Assembly (NCBI GenBank): GCA_001910725.1
Contig: MJGA01000077.1
Location: forward strand, 1-50,566
Direction of reading: 5' to 3'
Origin: Phanerodontia chrysosporium
Lineage: Eukaryota; Basidiomycota; Agaricomycetes; Polyporales; Phanerochaetaceae
DNA length: 50,566 nt
This document shows positions 1 to 11,238 of this stretch, one piece after another (the first letter of the stretch is position 1; each line of letters begins with the position of its first letter). The translations under genes and the position numbers were made by a program. The notes beneath the pieces are model-generated. The model ran no database searches. It was given only the letters and a program-made list of their open reading frames with translations, and was not told where the DNA came from.

Positions 1-601
1 CATGGGTTTTACGTGGTCTGAGGTGGGTGTATGCGGGTAGTGTGCACCGTTGGCGAGGACGGGCGTATATATGCGGAGCTGGATGGGCACAGGCCGAGAG
101 GACGACGGATGGAGGAAGAGCAGGCGAGGCGGGCTGCATGGCCGTCGCGGGCGATGGAGACAGGCTTTGGAGCGGACGCTCGTCGGGGCTCGGACCTGCG
201 GCCGGCGGCGGCCTCATTGATGGAGGTGTCATGTGCCGCGATGGAAGGCCTCGCGCAGCCTCGCACCGCATGAACACTAGCCAAATAGCACATCAGGCTG
301 CCGTTCTAGCTGAGGAGCCCACTGCGCACTCTGCTTGGCGGGCTCGCTCAGTCCCCCGGAAGCTCCGGGCTCGGGTCTCGACGGCGCCTGGCTCCCAATG
401 GCCGTTCGGACGCTGCGATACAACGCGGAGGTAGACGGGAGGGTATGCCTGAGAGCCACGATGCTTGAATTTCGCCGTGCACATAGACAGTTATGAGACC
501 ATGAATTCGCTATGCGCTATACAATGGAACAGGTCAGCTAGTAGACACAAATCACAGAACTGCCACGCCTGAAAATGTGTTAGGTATAGTGAGCCAAGGC
601 G
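1..601. other. Intergenic left edge, no supported gene
   Basis: Short overlapping open frames occur on both strands, but none resembles a known family or shows splice signals that extend it. A TATATATG stretch lies near 66-73. I see nothing else that can be supported. The next feature is the peroxidase stop codon at 602. Confidence 0.5.
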
Positions 602-2221
602 TTACGTTCTCCATCGAGGGACGACGTCCGTGCAGTCGACCAGCGAGGCTGCATCCTGACCCACGACAGACAGCTTCGCCATCGCGTTCGCAAACTGCCT
701 TGCCATCTCGACCTGGTCCTCTGCAGGGACGCCTTCAGATGTGTATGGAGTCTCGGAGGGAGGCCTGAGCGCACCTGCAAACCGTTTCCATGTCGGGGCG
801 GTCCTGACATGTCCATCAGTCTTGACAAGGCGGTCCACGTCGCGCACACGCACCTGGGATCTCGAGCGAGCGCGCCATCGGACTGTAGTCGCAGCTCGTG
901 GGGCGAGGACGATAGGGCCTCGCCCTTGTGCAGCGCAGCGCCGGGACAGACCGTTCCTCTGGCCTGCGTCTGAGGGGGGGCATGCACGGAGCCGTCATCA
1001 GCGCCCAGCCGATCTGCGCCTCGCGCGTCTCTGGCAGGACACGCTCACCTCGACAAAGAACGCGTTGTCGAACGTGCGCGGTGTCGAATCCAGCGGCGTG
1101 CCCTGCAACAGCAGGCACCATGAGCGCGAAGACAAAGACGACGCGGGAATCGTCGATGTGTCACGCACCGCGACGCTCGCGTCGACCGTTTGCTGGGTCG
1201 CAACGCTGTGGCCCGCAAGCAGCGCGACGAGCTCGTGGGGGGCAAATCCGGCGTCGGCCATCCGCGCCAAGAGGGTGTCGGCGGAGTGCCATGGAGCGGG
1301 GACCAGCCCGTCGTCCGCAGCTCGCGAGGCGTTCGGCCGTCCCGCGAGAAACGTCAGGCGTGGTGCACCCTCGCAGTTGGATAGCCCAACGGCGCTTGCA
1401 AATTGTATGCTGCAAGGTACGGCGTCAGATGGTGCACCTGCGTGGGAGCAGCGGATCCGCGCACAAGTCGCCAAAGGATACGTTGTGCTTCAGGGCGAGG
1501 GCGCGCTGGCGCTCTGCGATGTCGGACAGGCCTACATTCGCCGCTGTACCAGAGTGTCAGGGTGTGCTTGCGCTAGTTGAGAACGGTGTCGCTCACGGTA
1601 GGCTAGTTCGATGGCATGTGCGAGGATAGAGCCGTCTGCAGATGTGCGCTCAGAACGAATGCTGTGAGAGCAAGACACAGATCACGCACCTGCGCCTCCA
1701 CCGCTGCTCATATTCAGAAAGAAGGCAGAACGCTAGGAGATGCTTGGACAGTACCTCTTCAATCCCCCGTGTGTGAGAAGGCGATAGCGTCGTGCCACCT
1801 GCGGACTTTAGGACTGGGACGGGACCAGAGACACACTGGGCTCACTGGATACGGATCGACTAAACGCCATGTCAGCAAGGATCCGTCGCAACATGCAGTG
1901 TACGCCGGTCGCACCTTCCGGACGTCGGCACCACACGACCGGTTGAACCTGTGCGCGTTCAGTATCGAGGACTCGAGTGGACGACGCTGCACCTGCTTAC
2001 AGCCTGTCTTGTATCTCCTCCCGGACGTCGAACCACTTGCAACACTGCGCGTGCAAGGTGAGTTCCCCGTGGCGACTGTCTCGCGGCACGCTTGCCCCAC
2101 CTCGGGATGTCCTGCCTCGCGGCCTGCGCTACACCGGACCCGATTCGGCGACGGAGGTGCAGCCATAGCAGCCACCGTCGCTATGATAAGAATGTATATT
2201 ACCTTGATTAAGCTGTGCATA
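602..2221 (-). CDS. Class II fungal heme peroxidase (generic type), N-terminus possibly broken
   Basis: Secreted H2O2-dependent heme peroxidase of the MnP/VP/LiP superfamily. Eight 3' exons join cleanly on the minus strand: 1690 upward, 1597-1635, 1465-1543, 1169-1409, 1049-1102, 854-969, 775-803, 602-720. They encode [38 protein letters not shown], the proximal-His motif [37 protein letters not shown] and a C-terminal [11 protein letters not shown]. The residue five before the proximal His is Ala, not the catalytic Trp of LiP/VP. The residue six after it is Gln, not the Mn-binding Asp of MnP. This suggests a generic peroxidase. Upstream, a signal-like start (2221), [14 protein letters not shown] (about 2040-2080), RSCGADVR and a distal HDAIAFS (about 1770) are recognisable. 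I could not join them without frame changes near 2065 and 1755, and the distal Arg is one position out of register. Either sequence errors or a young pseudogene. Confidence 0.85.
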
Positions 2222-3187
2222 GTGTATGGGGCATACAGGGCGTCGGGCAGCGTGAGCACCGTCGAGGTGCAAAGTCAACCTTGGGCGCCTCCGAGGTTGC
2301 GGGTGCCCGGCTGATGCGCCATCAGTGCGATCAGATGGTGAAAGGCTTCGTGGCTGCCGGCGCCTCGGCATCCTGCCGGTCCGTGCGAGCGTCGCCGTGA
2401 CATCCACGTGCTGACACAAGACCTGACACCAAGCTCATAGCAAACGTGTTCAATGGCCTTTGAAGTCCTCTGTCTCCCAACTCCACATACACGCATGGTT
2501 CATCTCCGGTAGGTTATTGTTCTTCCACGAAACGGGGATGTGTTGTCTATTTGTCTCATTCGAGTCCGAACGCCACCACTCAGGAGCTCTCAACGTTGAT
2601 TCTAGACCGGTGCGACACCGCCTTCCCCGCTCGCAGCACACGGACCCGATTCTGCGTTCCAGACCCAGCCTCTGGCATCCCAGCCACCGCCATAACCACG
2701 CTACATCACGCTTGCAGTGCCACTCCACCTGCACATCTCGCGCCAGGTTTTTATGGCTGGTCCAGGCGCATTTTAATGTCTAACTTTCGATCGCGATCGC
2801 TGGGCGGTGGCGGCGCCTATTCCCGCTTCTAGCGGAGTATACCACCACCGCCGGCCCATAGTCATGCGCGCACGGAGGCTTCAACCACCCGGTGCGCCCG
2901 AGATCCCCCTCTTCCCGGCCTTGGCGATGCGCTCTCGGTGCGAGCTATCGCACTGTGCCGGTTCTGGACAATGCCGCCACACAAGGTGCACGTGGAGTCA
3001 TGCGGCGAAACCCAGGCTCTAGTTCGCTGTGGCGTCCCGGGGCGAAATATGCAAAATGACATCGGTCTACACTTCTAGTGATACACAGGATAAGCAAGCG
3101 GGGATACGGTATACGGACCAACGAATAGAAGCTACAGCTAAAGCTACAAAGGGTTGACGCAAAACAAGGTGAATAATGAAAGTCCCA
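2222..3187. other. Intergenic, nothing recognised
   Basis: This stretch lies between the peroxidase 5' side and the transcription-factor stop codon. It has only short open frames without family resemblance. It should contain the peroxidase promoter, but no clear TATA box was seen at a convincing distance from 2221. Confidence 0.5.
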
Positions 3188-4729
3188 TTACATGTCCTGC
3201 AGAAACTCGTGCTCGAGCGCCCTCAAGCTTTTCCCCTCAGTTGCAAGCGTCGGCGTTGCATCGACGTCCTGGCCAAGCCACGCACCCCCGCCGAAATGCT
3301 CGAAGGCAGCAAAGTCAGGCGTCAGTCCATGCGGCATCGCACCGTCCTGCGACAACACAGGCGGATACATCAGCTCGCCAAACTCGGGCATGTTGAGCGG
3401 GGTGATAGGCGTCGACGACGTTGCGCCTGACGAGCTGCCGCCCGAGTGCGTCGTCGGGAGGAGGGAAAGCATGCCGTCGAGCTCCATCGGATGCGCCGGG
3501 CTCGAGCGTGGCCTGGTAGCACGATGAGTCACCCTTGCACCGGATAGCCACAGGGGAGCACACATACCGGGGGGTTGTCTCGATGACATCCAGCCCGCGC
3601 GACGGCGAGTATATCCCGACGGCGCCGCCCGCTTCACATGGGTCTCGGGGAGGTACGCCGGGAGCGACGCCCGCCGCGCGGCGCCGGCGCTCGCGTCGAA
3701 CGCAAACGCGGGGACGTCCTGCATGAGCGACACCGGGGCCTGGTCGTACAACCGCGTGCCGTCGAGGTTGATCGGCGGCGGGCGCGCGCGGCGCGTAGGC
3801 GCATCCGCCTCGGGGCTCGGCGCGGCGCCCTCGTCGGCGCCCTCGGCGGGTCGAGGCGCATCGTGAAGCCGCGCGGTGCACTCGTGAACGGCGGCGACCC
3901 GGGCGCGTGCGGCTCGTCCTCGGAGCTCGTCGTGGCGACGGACGAGGCGACGGACGCGCGGCGTGCCGTGCCGCGGGACTCGACGCTGCTGCCCTTGACG
4001 CGCTTGACCTTGTTCGGGCCGCGCATCTTGCGCTCGGGTGCGTACTCGCAGTGCAGCCCGCGGTTGACGCACCGCTGGCAGGGGCGCTCGCCGCTGCACT
4101 GTGGGCTGCGGTCAGCCTGGGGGACGCTCACGGAACGGTATGAGACGCACCTTCGCCTTGCGCCCGCGACACTTCTCGCATGCCTGCTGCGTGCGCACCC
4201 GTGGGTGCTCCGGCGCGGTCTGGTAGATGCCTGTCACGGGGTCGAGCGAGCCGGACATGGCCCACGACGGGGGTGGTGGCGGCGGCGGCTCGTCGACGAC
4301 GGCGTGCTGCGGCTGGCCCTCTGTGGCAGGTGCGAAGAGCGACGGCTGGGCGAACGATCCCGATGCGAAAAGCGAGCCGGACGCCTGGGGATACACTGGC
4401 TGCGCCGATGTGCTCGCCATCATCAGCGGGTGCTCGGCCGGGAAGAGGAACTCGGGCGACAACGCGCGGCGCGGCGCGGGCTGGCGCAGCTCGACGAGGT
4501 CTTCCGAGAGCAGAATCGGGTATTGGAGCGCATACGCCGGGCTGTCTTCGTACTGGACGTGGTCGACGAAGCTCGAGGAGGCCGGCACGAAGCCGTCGAG
4601 ATTCTCTGGCAGCTGCTGTGCGTATGCGAGTGGACGCATGTCGAGCGCCATCGCCATGTCGTACTCCGAGTCCCTGAGCGGCGGTAGGTAGTATGCGGTA
4701 TCGTCGTAGGGCATGTGCATGGTAGACAT
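3188..4729 (-). CDS. Zn2Cys6 fungal transcription factor
   Basis: Fungal binuclear-cluster DNA-binding regulator, nuclear by family. Proposed exons are 4151-4729, 3899-4098 and 3188-3815 (468 residues). A 52-nt intron splits the cluster: QQACEKCRGRKAK in exon 1, then CSGERPCQRC and LHCEY in exon 2, giving the full Cys spacing followed by a basic stretch (RKMRGPNKVKR). Unusually, the zinc cluster sits near residue 190 rather than at the N-terminus. It is preceded by a Tyr/Pro-rich region with a run of seven prolines, typical of an activation domain. The start chosen at 4729 gives MSTMHMPYDD; an in-frame Met at 4807 is possible. The second intron uses a weak GTCGCC donor and is the least certain part. 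A further in-frame GTATGT near 3570 could be an unused or alternative donor. It lies between the peroxidase and the LPMO, so a role in their control is tempting but unproven. Confidence 0.85.
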
Positions 4730-6618
4730 GGGTGTGGTTGGGAATAGAGTGTGCGGTGGGCTGACGGCGGGGCGGATGCACATGTTCTTATAGACGGTTT
4801 GCCGCATCCGTATGTCGACTGGGATCCGCCGGCTTCGCGGATACCCGCCCCTGTTCGTCGATCATGGCTGCTCGTCGTGTCAGCCCTTCCGCCTCTTCGA
4901 TGCTCCCCTCGATCGCACAGCAGAGATCTACCAGCCTCAGTCAGCAGCCCTCGCGCTGAATCCTGGGCGAGCTGTGCTTACCTCAAGCGAGAGGGAAACC
5001 CGGCAAAGGCAGTCCCTACGTCTGGCGAGTGGATACTGGGAGCCCAGCTCGCCGAGTCCGTCCAGTTCGAATCGCAACGGAGGCAAACTGGCACCAAATA
5101 CGCCGTTCTCATGTGAACCTAGCGTCGCCACTTGTATGAAGAGCCTGCGCAGGGCCTGGAGCTCTTCCACATGGTGGCTGGTTTGAAAGTCCGCGAGTGG
5201 CCGAACGGCGCCCGACACATCCCGACACTATCCGGATATGGCAAGCGTCGGTGATGGCGGTGCAGTTGCATCCGCGACCCACCTCGTGAGACGAACTGCA
5301 GCCGCAGACGTACGAACGGTACGGAGACTTGGGAATGGGGATCTTCTGGCGACTCCACGTCTCGACCTACTAAACCTTTCGCCGAACCTGAGAGCGTCAT
5401 CGCGACCCTTCGCACATTGCGGAAAACCTGCTTCCGGCGCTGTGTCGCGGTCGCTGCCCGACTCCTGAACAAGCCAGGGACCTTGTACTGCTGGTGGAGC
5501 TGGTCATGGTACCGCATACTACGGTTACATAGTTTCCGACAGGTTCCAGTCGTTGTGTAAACCGTAGCCTGCTTCTCGACGCACCATCGGAAAGCTAGCT
5601 AGGTGTCAGAACATATCCATGCCACAGTCGTGCACCCTTCCCTCATCGATGTGTTGTCCACAACCTCAAGCTCCTGAACTACCACTCGGAGAACGCTGAT
5701 CAGGAACGGTAGGATCGTCTGACCGGTACCGCCATTCGAGACCCGTGCAGCATCTGAGTATGGGCGGCCCGCCACCACAACGGCGGCGAGCTGCCCTTAA
5801 TTAGTGGCCGGAAGCTGTCGCATTCTTTTCCACAGGCCAAGACGGACATAAGGGCCGGACCTGGTACAGTTCCCGCGCGCGTGCGCCCCCGCCCTCCGAA
5901 AACGGACGTTCCGCGCGCGGTGGAGCGGCGGGCGGACCTTTGGCAGCACAGGCGGTCTAGAGCGCAGGCTGCCTGAGCTAGAGAGGGCCCCATGCCCTCG
6001 GCTGCTAGGGTGCAGCGTCTGCGTTTGCCAGCCAGAGGCAGGTTGTGTGGTGGAGGCCCAAGAGTAACCCAGCTGGGATCACATTTGTACCGTAGATTAC
6101 CTCTGAAGGGATCTCATTAACTCGGTTCTCACTTGCCGGCCATTGTACAGCTGTGAGGGTGAGCACTGCACTGTGTTGGGCCTCAAGGATGCGACATACC
6201 GGCGCTGATGCGGCCCGCTGGGAGGAGCCATTGTTGATATCACGGGCAGAGGCTAACGTCCAGAGTAAAGGGTGTATCCTTTAATGAAGGACCGGGTGTT
6301 TTCAATGCTTGAGCCAGAGCACGGAGTCAAACCACTCCCCGTGTAAATCGCGCCGTTGCAGCCCACCTCACGATGCAAAGAACGAGCACCAAGCCTGTCA
6401 TGTCAGCACGTCCATTGCAATAATCTACGAATACATACACAAGCAAAACCCAAAACGAGCCATCGCGCTAGTGCTACAGTGGACGCCAGGGGCGGAAGCA
6501 TCTCCGCGCGCCACCTACCTCAGATACACCCCGCGCCGATCACGACATCCCCAGAGGGCCGCCATCGGCCCCGCAACACGGCGCACAGGGGAGCGGGACC
6601 CGCCCGTGAGCCCCCCTC
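4730..6618. other. Intergenic, about 1.9 kb, no supported gene
   Basis: The stretch separates the transcription-factor start from the LPMO stop. Open frames at 5119-5517 and 5700-5993 (-) have no recognisable motif, no splice continuation and a composition like random GC-rich frames. Nothing else is supported. Confidence 0.5.
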
Positions 6619-7791
6619 TCAGTGCGAGAACGCGCGCGTGAAGCGGCGGAAGTGCCGGCGCTGGTGCGTGCCCGCGCCCGTGTCGCGCGCGCGCAGGCGG
6701 CAGGTGCCCACGCGAGCGGCGCCGGTCGCGCCTGGGGCGGGCGCGGCACTGGGCGACGCGGACGTGGAGGCGTTTGGCGCGGGCCCCGACGGCGCGGCCT
6801 GCGAGCCCGGCGCGCTCGCGGCGGGGAGCGGCGCGACGGACGTGCCGGAGGGGAAGACGGTCGAGCCGGTGAAGGGCGCGTCCATGTGTGCGTCCGTCCC
6901 CGCGAGGTTTGCGACGGGCCCGCCGGGGAAGGTGTACGTCGCGCCGGCGTCGAAGACCTGCACAGGCTGTCAGCGGGATGTATACGGCGGCGACGGATGG
7001 GACGCACGTGGGGGTCGAAGATGCCCGGGTCGCTGTCCGAGTATGCGCCCGGGAAGGACACTGTCGGGTTCGGGACACCGCTGCCGCTGCCCTGGACCAT
7101 GATCTGCGTGCACATCGGGTAGAACTCGGCGCCACCCATCTCGGTCGCGAGGTGGAGGGCGATGATCTCGTGGCGGACGAGGTACCCGCCGGGCGCGAGG
7201 GCCTGGGGGAGCGTGACGTCGTACGCGTCGCCGTACTCGTAGATGTCGTTCTGCGACCAGTTGCCGCTGCCGTCGGTCTTGAGCCCGAGCTGGTCGATCT
7301 TGAACCACGCCGCGCCGGCGGCGTCGAACTCGTTGCACGGCGTGTCTCCACAGGGCGCCATGTAGGTCATGAGCGGCCCGATGTTGTGTGGCCACTGCAC
7401 ATGCTGCGTGAGCAGGAGCAATTGCCTGCCGCTTGTGGAGCACGCACCTTGCTGATGCCGTCCCCGCCAGACCATTGCACAGAGAAGACGCTGCCCGGGT
7501 TCGCGGGGACGACCATCTCGGCCTTCTGTGCGCTGAGGCCGCAGACGATGTCAGGGTTCGTCGCGCCCTTGACGGGACTGATGTCTGCGATGAGCCGGAT
7601 GGGGCTCGGACCTGCGGAGGGCTCAGCACGCACGGCCTGCGCTCCCATCGCGCAGCGCACGCACCTTGGTAGTTGTTCGGCTGGTTGCCCGCATACCATG
7701 TGCCGTCGATGGCGATCGCCTTCACGTAGCCATGGGCGTGCGCGAGGGAGACAAACAGAGACAAAGAGAAGAGAGTGGCGAGGGCCTGCAT
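6619..7791 (-). CDS. AA9 lytic polysaccharide monooxygenase
   Basis: Copper-dependent secreted enzyme that oxidatively cleaves cellulose or hemicellulose. Exons 7665-7791, 7448-7611, 7008-7403 and 6619-6957 give 341 residues in frame. A 19-residue signal peptide ends in SLAHA, leaving His20 as the mature first residue (HGYVKAIAIDG), which is half of the histidine brace. The second brace His is His103 in WPHNIGP. HEIIALH (about 175-181) and the axial Tyr192 in FYPMCTQ complete the active-site set. Paired cysteines (CGDTPC) fit the family. The catalytic domain ends near residue 250. It is followed by an Ala/Ser/Pro-rich linker and a cationic tail (RRHFRRFTRAFSH) in place of a CBM1. The last acceptor could alternatively be at 6966, adding three residues. 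It is divergent from the fragment at 8.9 kb. Confidence 0.95.
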
Positions 7792-8914
7792 CGTCGTGAG
7801 ATGTCGTGAGAGCTCGTCAAGAGCCTGGGGTGGAGGGGAAAAGGTTAGAGAGACCTTCGTGCGGGGTCGTACTTAAAGAGGCCGTTGACAATATCATCCT
7901 CAGGGATTGTCCACATCCTGTGCCTCGAGGACAATGGCCGCCGGGCGCGTGGCTGATCCGGTCAGGGTTCAGACTCCCAAGCCCGTTGATAGACTTTTGC
8001 CTCACAAACTCCCCGACTTTGGCAATAATCGTGGCAGAAAACCTGCGAATTGTTGAGCTATCTGTTCCAAATGTGGTAACTGCTGCGGACATTGTATGAA
8101 AGCCATTTACCAAGTCAAAAGCGGTGTTTCCAAAGGTCGCTTTGTCTTTCTCCTCGTTCGTAAGAGCACAAGGAGGAGGCAGAAGGAGGAGTGGCACGGC
8201 GAAGACGAAATTACCAGACCAACTGTGGGAATGTGATAGCCGCTCGATATACGCGCGGCCGCTCGGGCGGACGCGACTACTCACACTTGCCTCTGCCGTC
8301 TCCAGTCAATGCACACTCCTAAATTTCTCCCTAGCAAACTGAAAGCGTACAACTGCTCTATACCGCTTTTTTTGAGAGTCTACGCCCGATTGCGAGAAAG
8401 CAACCGTGCGCACAAGGCGTGGCCTTGTGCAGGAGGCCCGCTTTGCTGCGTATGCCTCCTATATCGGAGATGAATCCCTAGGCTCCCAAACCAGCACAAC
8501 GACGCTTCGAGCAAGTGATTCCTCAGGCGCTGGCCTGGTAGAGATGCTTTGCTTTGGCCAGACCGTGTCATATCACCAAGCTCCCTCAAACCGGCCGCGT
8601 GCTGATCGCTGACAGGTACGGTCCGCGATAGAGTTGGCAAACTTCCGTTGTCCTGATGGCAAATGCGTGCCCAGGAAGTAGGCGTGTGTGCCTGAAGAAG
8701 CGATAACCTGCAGCCAACCGTATTTTGATTAGGCGCGCTATGGATAGGGCTCGGGCCGCGTCGTGGCTGCAGGCACAATGCACCTTGACTGAGGGAACTC
8801 TCACAAGGTTTGCGAACTTGCTCTGTGATCTTTGAAGTATATTGGTGAGCTTCGGGCTCAGTGTATTGCTGGCTCCGTCGGTCTGATTGAGTAAACAGGA
8901 GGGCGGGGCCCTTT
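7792..8914. other. LPMO upstream region, no supported gene
   Basis: This holds the presumed LPMO promoter; a TACTTAAAG stretch lies near 7870. A 155-codon minus-strand frame (7817-8284) overlaps that promoter. It has no recognisable domain and I do not call it a gene. The right part may include decayed sequence of the peroxidase fragment that follows, but nothing before about 8915 could be aligned. Confidence 0.45.
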
Positions 8915-9212
8915 CGGCCTCGCTGCATCAGCTGTAGCTGCAGTCAGACGACGCGCCAGCGCGGGATCCCTGCTGCGTGACCTACTGGAATTGTCCTGCA
9001 CCTCATGACTGACAGTTGCGTCAGTATTGCACTGACTTGAAAGAGGCTCGCAGGTGCGCTCAGGCCTTCCTCCGGACTTCATATGTATCTGAATTTGTCT
9101 ACGCAGAGGTTCAGGTCGAGGTGGCAAGGCTGTTTGCGAACACCATGGCGCAACTATCTGTCGGGGTCTGGGTGTAGCCTCGCTGGTCGATTGCAGAGAT
9201 GTCGTCACTTGA
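8915..9212 (+). pseudogene. Class II peroxidase C-terminal fragment, broken
   Basis: Reading + strand, LQSDDAPARDP (from 8937), an intron-like gap, then QVEVARLFANTMAQLSV and SLVDCRDVVT end at a TGA at 9210-9212. These match [28 protein letters not shown] and [10 protein letters not shown] of the gene at 602-2221. The intron between them (GTGCGCTCAGGCC...) is conserved in both copies. The second block is interrupted: after LSV the frame shifts and meets a TAG near 9174. The proximal-His and heme-binding regions are missing upstream. This is therefore a remnant of a second peroxidase gene, inverted relative to the first and roughly 75-80% identical over about 200 bp. Confidence 0.85.
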
Positions 9213-9788
9213 TGCACAGATGTATCGACATCCCGCGGCCGGTATGATTTACCTCCATGTCTGACCGAAACTTACGCATATATACAGATTATTGGTGTCT
9301 TATCACACGCTTTCTGGAACTCCATCGCACAGTCGCTGTGTTCGTTGCCAGTCGGCGCTGGTGGCAGGTTTCGGACTTCGATGGAATGCAGGTAGACGAC
9401 GTGTCAGCCTGCCCTTAATTACTGTTTCACAGTACGTATATATCATCCATCTGCTTCGTATGCGAACGCTTCAAATGAAATCAGGGATCATCGTTCACTT
9501 CCATGGCTAGGGCCCTGCCAATTGGTGTGACTGCCTTGTCAAAACCGGAAGGAGTGCATTGGGATGAAGCTCTACGATAGCCAAGCAACAAGTCGAGATA
9601 TCATGTTCGCACAAGAGTTGAGCATTATATAGGCCGCAAGGGCAGCTAACAGGGAACCCCAGCTCTGCGAGCATACGTTATTCGGCACTGGCTGGTACGT
9701 GCTCCTGCCACCCACGCTGCATCTATATTCACAGCTATAAGCAGCCAAAACCACTTCACAGCATTCGACTCAACCCCTGGAATACACT
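9213..9788. other. Promoter-proximal intergenic region
   Basis: No coding signal. TATATAGGCC occurs near 9625 and a second AT-rich stretch (ATCTATATTC) near 9720, about 70 bp before the secreted-protein ATG at 9789. The latter is at a plausible TATA distance. Confidence 0.4.
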
Positions 9789-10184
9789 ATGCGCCCAGCT
9801 ACCATCGTCATTGCTTCCTTTGCTCTCGCTTCGACCACGCTAGCCCTTCCGTACGGTGCGCGTGACCATACGCTTACGATGCGCGATGTTATTGCCCCCG
9901 ACTACCTCCTGGGAGGCGCTCCTGATAGCACGCAGCAAGTTTCCAGGTAGGTGTACGGCTCTCGGCCACGGTTTGCAACTTCTTGACCTCCATTCATCAG
10001 GACCGATGCCAGCGGAACGCTCAGCTCGCGCACGGTCAGCTTGAAGCCGGGCCTCAATTGTGCCCGCGGCTGGAAGCGCTGCTGCGGCCTGTGCCCGGCC
10101 ATTCCGCCTGCGGTGGCTGCGGCTATATTTCCAGCCAAATTCAAGACGACACGTTCTGTGATCGGTATCGAGGATTTGAACTGA
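9789..10184 (+). CDS. Small secreted cysteine-containing protein, 113 residues
   Basis: Two exons (9789-9946 and 10001-10184) joined by a 54-nt intron with GTAGGT donor and TCATCAG acceptor give 113 residues. The first 20 residues (MRPATIVIASFALASTTLA) are a clear signal peptide. The mature part carries a compact cluster, NCARGWKRCCGLCPAIPP, with all four cysteines in 11 residues, flanked by Ser/Thr-rich sequence and a proline/alanine-rich stretch. No family was recognised. Size, secretion signal and cysteine content match small secreted proteins of wood-decay fungi, but no effector or enzymatic role can be assigned. The splice is supported by frame and by the odd cysteine cluster staying open only in this frame. 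It lies next to the peroxidase fragment and LPMO. Confidence 0.7.
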
Positions 10185-11238
10185 GGAAAGCAGTTCAGGT
10201 GAACCGTGCTGTATCTACCTAGTGATGATACAGCCTTCGCCCCGTACCTCATACCCCCGAGTTTTCGAGATTTGAGTTCACTCTGTTAGCCTCGTCGTTG
10301 TCTCGAGATTGTCCAGGCTGATCGAGCACTGTTAGTCCGAACGCTGTAATATGTGCATATTGTCTCTCGCGTCAGGTATAGCTGGCTGTATACGCTGGAT
10401 TATTGAAGCGTTGCAGCGCAACGGAGGCCCACATATCGCGCAACCAATTCAGGCCGCACTGACTAACCGCTGCATTTCCAAAAGAGGAGCAGGCGCATCA
10501 GCCAGCTGCCGCCAACTAGACGCGCAAGGCAGCTTGTTTGCAACACTGACCACCACTCTGCTGTACGGGGCGCATATACCCACTGTTTTCACGCATTTGC
10601 TCTCAGATAGTTGAGCAATGTCTCTGCGCGTGCCTCTAGGGTGAGCCGGGTGTGTACACTTTGACGCAGGCGGACAGAGGTTGCGGAGGTGCGTTGCAGA
10701 GCTCTGGTGCGAGAGAACACGCGTTGACAACTGCCCAGAGCGTATCACGGGAGCGCTACGTGATCTACATGTCGATTATTGCGGAGACAATGTCCACACC
10801 ATGACGGGAATGTCTATGACCGTCGATTTGGTGCCACAGGCAAAGACTTTACCTTGAAGCTGGCCAGACTCGGCGAGTTGCCCACTGTTGCCGTACCGGA
10901 TTGATCACCATAGCGATCATTTGCGACTTCATTCTAGGAAATGTCGGGTGGATGTGAGGCCGAGTGGCGTGGCCAGGCAGACCAAAGGACAAAGCACACG
11001 AGTAAGCACTGCACGTGTCCGCTTCGTACCGTTCCACAGCTCAAAGATCTGAGAATCAGTAGGCACGTATCTGAGAGGCACGCCAATTGCGGTTGCATTT
11101 CTAGGGCCACAATTGGGTTGTCGATGGAGGGTGCCTTTTGACCGATCGGACGCCCACCAGAGGCATATATGCGCCACTGCTGGAACGGGCTGAGCATTCA
11201 CCTACCCATTCCCGTCTCGAAAAGAATTCAAAGCCAGC
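10185..11238. other. Intergenic, nothing recognised except a TATA box
   Basis: Overlapping short frames without similarity. CATATATGCG at about 11164-11173 lies 73 bp before the ATG of the next gene. It matches the position of a TATATA box in front of the paralog at 21573. Confidence 0.5.
11166..11171 (+). promoter_or_regulatory. TATA box of paralog A
   Basis: TATATG starts exactly 73 bp before the ATG at 11239. The paralog at 21573 has TATATA starting 73 bp before its ATG, so the spacing is conserved although the surrounding sequence has diverged. Confidence 0.6.

Noticed and set aside
5119..5993. Two minus-strand frames between the transcription factor and the LPMO
   Set aside because: No motif, no introns, and no start-site context; the stretch looks intergenic.
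7817..8284. 155-codon minus-strand open frame upstream of the LPMO
   Set aside because: No domain, no splice continuation, overlaps the LPMO promoter, and the low-complexity start looks like chance in GC-rich DNA.
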